DNA of 8,821 nt from an uncultured Acidobacteriota bacterium. GTDB taxonomy: Bacteria; Acidobacteriota; Blastocatellia; RBC074. The notes under the pieces were generated by a model that was given only the letters and a program-made list of their open reading frames with translations, was not told the origin of the DNA and did not search any database. How positions within the stretch are numbered: position 1 is the first letter of the stretch; each line of letters starts with the position of its first letter. The translations under genes and the position numbers were made by a program. The stretch covers positions 1 to 8,821 of the forward strand of contig CALBSU010000006.1 in the NCBI GenBank assembly GCA_937967285.1. The letters are read 5' to 3'. Of the stretch, positions 1-8,821 are shown piece after piece.

Positions 1-1969
<1,969 letters not shown>

Positions 1970-1973
1970 GGGG

Positions 1974-1979
1974 TCTCCT

Positions 1980-1980
<1 letters not shown>
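1974..1980 (-). promoter_or_regulatory. Shine-Dalgarno of the permease, overlapping the ATPase stop
   Basis: On the minus strand the sequence reads TGAAGGAGACCCCATG. The final A of the ATPase stop codon TGA (1982-1980) is the first base of AAGGAGA, which lies four bases before the permease ATG at 1969. This is a strong ribosome site and fixes the permease start. The overlap implies translational coupling, so that ATPase and permease are made in linked amounts. Confidence 0.8.
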
Positions 1981-2708
<728 letters not shown>

Positions 2709-2778
2709 TTTAGTCCGATCGGAGCCCCGTTCCGGGGGCGTCTTCTCCTGTTGGTAGCCGTTGACTTCCGAATCATCC

Positions 2779-2809
2779 ATTTTACCAGTTACAATCGTCG
2801 AGTGATCAA
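2779..2809 (-). promoter_or_regulatory. Candidate promoter for the ybbA-ybbP operon
   Basis: On the minus strand, TTGATC (2809-2804) is followed after 19 bases by TAAAAT (2784-2779), a good -10 hexamer with a slightly long spacer. Transcription would begin near 2772. That lies inside the long version of the ATPase frame, which supports the shorter start at 2708. This is a motif match by eye only; the spacer is not ideal. Confidence 0.35.
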
Positions 2810-2820
2810 TGTTATCAGGA
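2790..2820 (+). promoter_or_regulatory. Candidate -10 element and ribosome site of the tesA-like gene
   Basis: TACAAT at 2790-2795 is a near-consensus -10 hexamer. No good -35 lies at the usual distance, and the TTGACT at 2761-2766 is 23 bases away, which is too far. AGGA at 2817-2820 (reading AGGAAAG) lies 5 bases before the ATG at 2826 and 8 before the ATG at 2829, and so decides the start region. The element interleaves with the divergent candidate promoter on the other strand. Confidence 0.35.
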
Positions 2821-2825
2821 AAGTT

Positions 2826-3533
2826 ATGATGAAATTCAAATTTAGCTTCAACCGTTCACTTTTTTATCACGCCGCGCTGCTTCTGCTCGCCGGGTCGATC
2901 GGATGCAGCGAAGCGCCGAAGCCCGCCCCGATCGCGTCGCCCGAGCCGGCGGCGTCGTCAACGCCGGATGCGAGGCCGGTCATCGTCGCATTCGGAGACA
3001 GCCTGACGGCGGGATTCGGACTGCCTCCCGAGCAGTCCTACCCCACGCTTCTGCAGCGGAAGGTCGATCAGGCCGGCTACAATTATCGTGTCGTGAATGC
3101 GGGGATTTCGGGCGATACCACTGCGGGGGGCGTCCGCCGCATTGACTGGACGCTCGAAGCCGACGTCAAATTCCTGGTCCTCGAACTTGGCGGCAACGAT
3201 GCGCTGCGCGGGCAGCCGGTCGCGGAATTGAAGAAGAACCTCTCCGAGATCATCGAGAAGTCCCGGGCTAAAGGAATCACCGTGATTCTCGCCGGGATGG
3301 AGGCTCCGCCCAACCTGGGGCAGGAGTACCAGCTCGAATTCCGGCAGGCATTTCGCGATCTGGCGACGAAATACAAACTGCCGTTTATCCCGTTCGTGCT
3401 CGACGGAGTCGGCGGAAATCCCGAGCTCAACCAGGCCGACGGCATTCATCCGAACGCCGAGGGAGAAAAGATACTGACCGAAAACGTCTGGCGCGTTCTC
3501 GAACCGCTGCTGGCCCGGAAACGCGCGGGCTGA
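2826..3533 (+). CDS. tesA: TesA-like GDSL/SGNH esterase, putative lipoprotein
   Basis: This is a secreted hydrolase of the TesA (acyl-CoA thioesterase I / lysophospholipase L1 / arylesterase) family, which cleaves ester or thioester bonds of acyl lipids. From the ATG at 2826 it has 235 residues. A hydrophobic signal (HAALLLLAGSIGC) ends at Cys 27; the SIGC lipobox is non-ideal (Ser at -3) but acceptable, and a Pro/Ala/Ser-rich linker of about 25 residues follows, as in lipoproteins. The four SGNH blocks are intact: FGDSLTAGFGLP with nucleophile Ser 59, NAGISGDTTAGG with the oxyanion Gly, ELGGNDALRG with Asn 124, and DGIHPNAEG with Asp 205 and His 208. E. coli TesA has the same blocks but a cleavable signal and no linker. 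The frame is open upstream to a TTG at 2751 and a GTG at 2802, but the AGGA at 2817 favours 2826 or 2829. It is divergent from ybbA-ybbP, the classical partner genes. Substrate specificity cannot be read from sequence. Confidence 0.93.
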   Translation: MMKFKFSFNRSLFYHAALLLLAGSIGCSEAPKPAPIASPEPAASSTPDARPVIVAFGDSLTAGFGLPPEQSYPTLLQRKVDQAGYNYRVVNAGISGDTTAGGVRRIDWTLEADVKFLVLELGGNDALRGQPVAELKKNLSEIIEKSRAKGITVILAGMEAPPNLGQEYQLEFRQAFRDLATKYKLPFIPFVLDGVGGNPELNQADGIHPNAEGEKILTENVWRVLEPLLARKRAG

Positions 3534-3563
3534 TTGACTTGCCGCCCGATGCCCAACTACAAT
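3534..3563 (+). promoter_or_regulatory. Sigma-70-like promoter of the M14 peptidase gene
   Basis: TTGACT at 3534-3539 and TACAAT at 3558-3563 are separated by 18 bases; each hexamer differs from consensus by one base. The -35 starts directly after the tesA stop codon (3531-3533). Transcription would start near 3570 and leave a leader of about 70 bases before the ATG at 3639. This suggests that the peptidase is transcribed independently of tesA. Confidence 0.6.
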
Positions 3564-3627
3564 CCGGCGCGGTCTAGACTGAAATTCCATTCAAACGCAC
3601 CGATACAACACAACTGACCTCTCAAAC

Positions 3628-3634
3628 AGGGAGA
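3628..3634 (+). promoter_or_regulatory. Shine-Dalgarno of the M14 peptidase
   Basis: AGGGAGA lies 4 bases before the ATG at 3639 and 7 bases before an adjacent in-frame ATG at 3642. Either can be used; the protein differs by one Met. Confidence 0.6.
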
Positions 3635-3638
3635 GATA

Positions 3639-6374
<2,736 letters not shown>

Positions 6375-6398
6375 GCATGGAGTACCGCATGGAGTACC
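6375..6398 (+). repeat. 12-bp tandem duplication
   Basis: GCATGGAGTACC occurs twice head to tail, at 6375-6386 and 6387-6398, directly after the peptidase stop codon. The second copy is the outer part of the left arm of the inverted repeat that follows, so the outer edge of that element appears to have been duplicated once. Confidence 0.85.
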
Positions 6399-6459
6399 GC
6401 CCTCAGGCGTTTTTTTAACTCGACGAATAAACAGCCCGCCTGAAGGCGGTACTCCACGC
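6387..6459. repeat. REP-pair (REPIN-like) inverted repeat element
   Basis: The left arm 6387-6409 and right arm 6437-6459 are inverted copies, matching at 21 of 23 positions, around a 27-base spacer. The core of the left arm is GGAGTACCGCCCTCAGGCG and of the right arm CGCCTGAAGGCGGTACTCC. Each arm contains its own small hairpin (right arm CCGCC-TGAA-GGCGG) next to a GTAC tetranucleotide. Two hairpin units in inverted orientation in an intergenic gap are the shape of REPINs, non-autonomous elements spread by RAYT (TnpA-REP) transposases in other bacteria. No transposase is present here. Copy number elsewhere in the genome cannot be seen, so the mobile assignment is inference. Confidence 0.6.
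6398..6416 (+). terminator. Possible intrinsic terminator of the peptidase gene
   Basis: The left repeat arm folds as CGCC-CTCA-GGCG, immediately followed by seven T residues (6410-6416), 24 bases after the peptidase stop codon. The stem is only 4 bp but all G-C. If it works, it would separate transcription of the peptidase from the TonB receptor gene. Confidence 0.45.
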
Positions 6460-6468
6460 GATATCGCG
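6457..6468. promoter_or_regulatory. Perfect 12-bp palindrome before the receptor start
   Basis: CGCGATATCGCG is a perfect palindrome ending two bases before the receptor ATG at 6471 and overlapping the outer end of the right REP arm by three bases. It occupies the place where a ribosome site would be expected. It could be an operator or simply flanking sequence of the repeat; nothing seen decides this. Confidence 0.3.
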
Positions 6469-6470
6469 CA

Positions 6471-8759
<2,289 letters not shown>

Positions 8760-8778
8760 AAAGTAGAAGTAACTGCTC

Positions 8779-8800
8779 AGCCCCTCACGGGGATAGGGGA
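8779..8800. repeat. GC-rich palindromic stretch at the window end
   Basis: CCCCTCACGGGG (8781-8792) can form a 4-bp G-C hairpin, and CCCCT can alternatively pair with AGGGG at 8795-8799. No T-run follows, so it is not a clear intrinsic terminator. It may be part of another intergenic repeat continuing past the window. No gene is visible after 8759. Confidence 0.3.
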
Positions 8801-8821
8801 GAGTGGTTGACCAGCTAGAAC

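Noticed and set aside
2709..2780. Longer ATPase starting at the ATG at 2780
   Set aside because: The extra polar residues are not part of the YbbA family, no ribosome site precedes this ATG, and it overlaps a candidate -10 hexamer.
2751..2825. N-terminal extension of the tesA-like protein from a TTG or GTG start
   Set aside because: It would place about 25 extra residues before the signal sequence. The AGGA at 2817-2820 fits the ATG at 2826 or 2829, and the candidate promoter lies inside the extension.
3524..3550. Possible terminator hairpin after tesA (CGGGC ... GCCCG)
   Set aside because: The loop is long, there is no T-run, and the region coincides with the promoter of the next gene.
6375..6470. 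Cobalamin or other riboswitch upstream of the TonB receptor
   Set aside because: The gap is only 96 bases and is fully occupied by repeats; no B12-box-like sequence or aptamer core is visible.

Overview
The window is GC-rich and gene-dense, with no rRNA, tRNA, CRISPR array or transposase gene. It holds five genes: two on the minus strand at the left and three on the plus strand at the right. The gene types suggest a Gram-negative (diderm) bacterium: a TonB-dependent outer-membrane receptor, a putative lipoprotein and a YbbAP/MacB-type exporter. The receptor starts with a carboxypeptidase-regulatory-like domain, and a roughly 900-residue M14 peptidase carries a C-terminal amidotransferase-like domain. 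Together these resemble Acidobacteriota, but that placement is inference from protein style and not from a marker gene.

Left region (1-2825). An ABC exporter operon runs leftward. The ATPase (YbbA/LolD type, 1980-2708) is followed after 10 bases by a large FtsX/MacB-type permease (YbbP type), which is cut off by the left edge of the window. The permease ribosome site overlaps the ATPase stop codon, so the two are probably translationally coupled. Divergent from them is a GDSL/SGNH hydrolase of the TesA family (2826-3533) with an apparent lipobox. This hydrolase-divergent-exporter layout matches the classical tesA / ybbA-ybbP locus of Proteobacteria. It suggests a unit in which the exporter and a periplasmic (here perhaps membrane-anchored) esterase act on the same lipophilic molecules.

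Middle (3534-6374). A good sigma-70-like promoter starts at the tesA stop codon and drives a 911-residue secreted M14-family zinc carboxypeptidase. The peptidase motifs look intact. Its C-terminal class I amidotransferase-like domain lacks an evident nucleophilic cysteine.

Right (6375-8821). The 96-base gap after the peptidase is almost entirely repeat DNA. It has a 12-bp tandem duplication, two REP-like hairpins in inverted orientation with a T-run in the spacer (a likely terminator), and a perfect 12-bp palindrome touching the next gene. That gene is a complete 762-residue TonB-dependent receptor of unknown substrate. Its last codons and stop are made of a heptanucleotide tandem repeat. The final 62 bases hold the rest of that repeat and a small GC-rich palindrome, with no gene.

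The most notable items are the REP-pair element with its terminator-like arm, the heptamer repeat at the receptor 3' end, and the lipoprotein version of TesA beside YbbAP. I found no clearly new multi-gene system.
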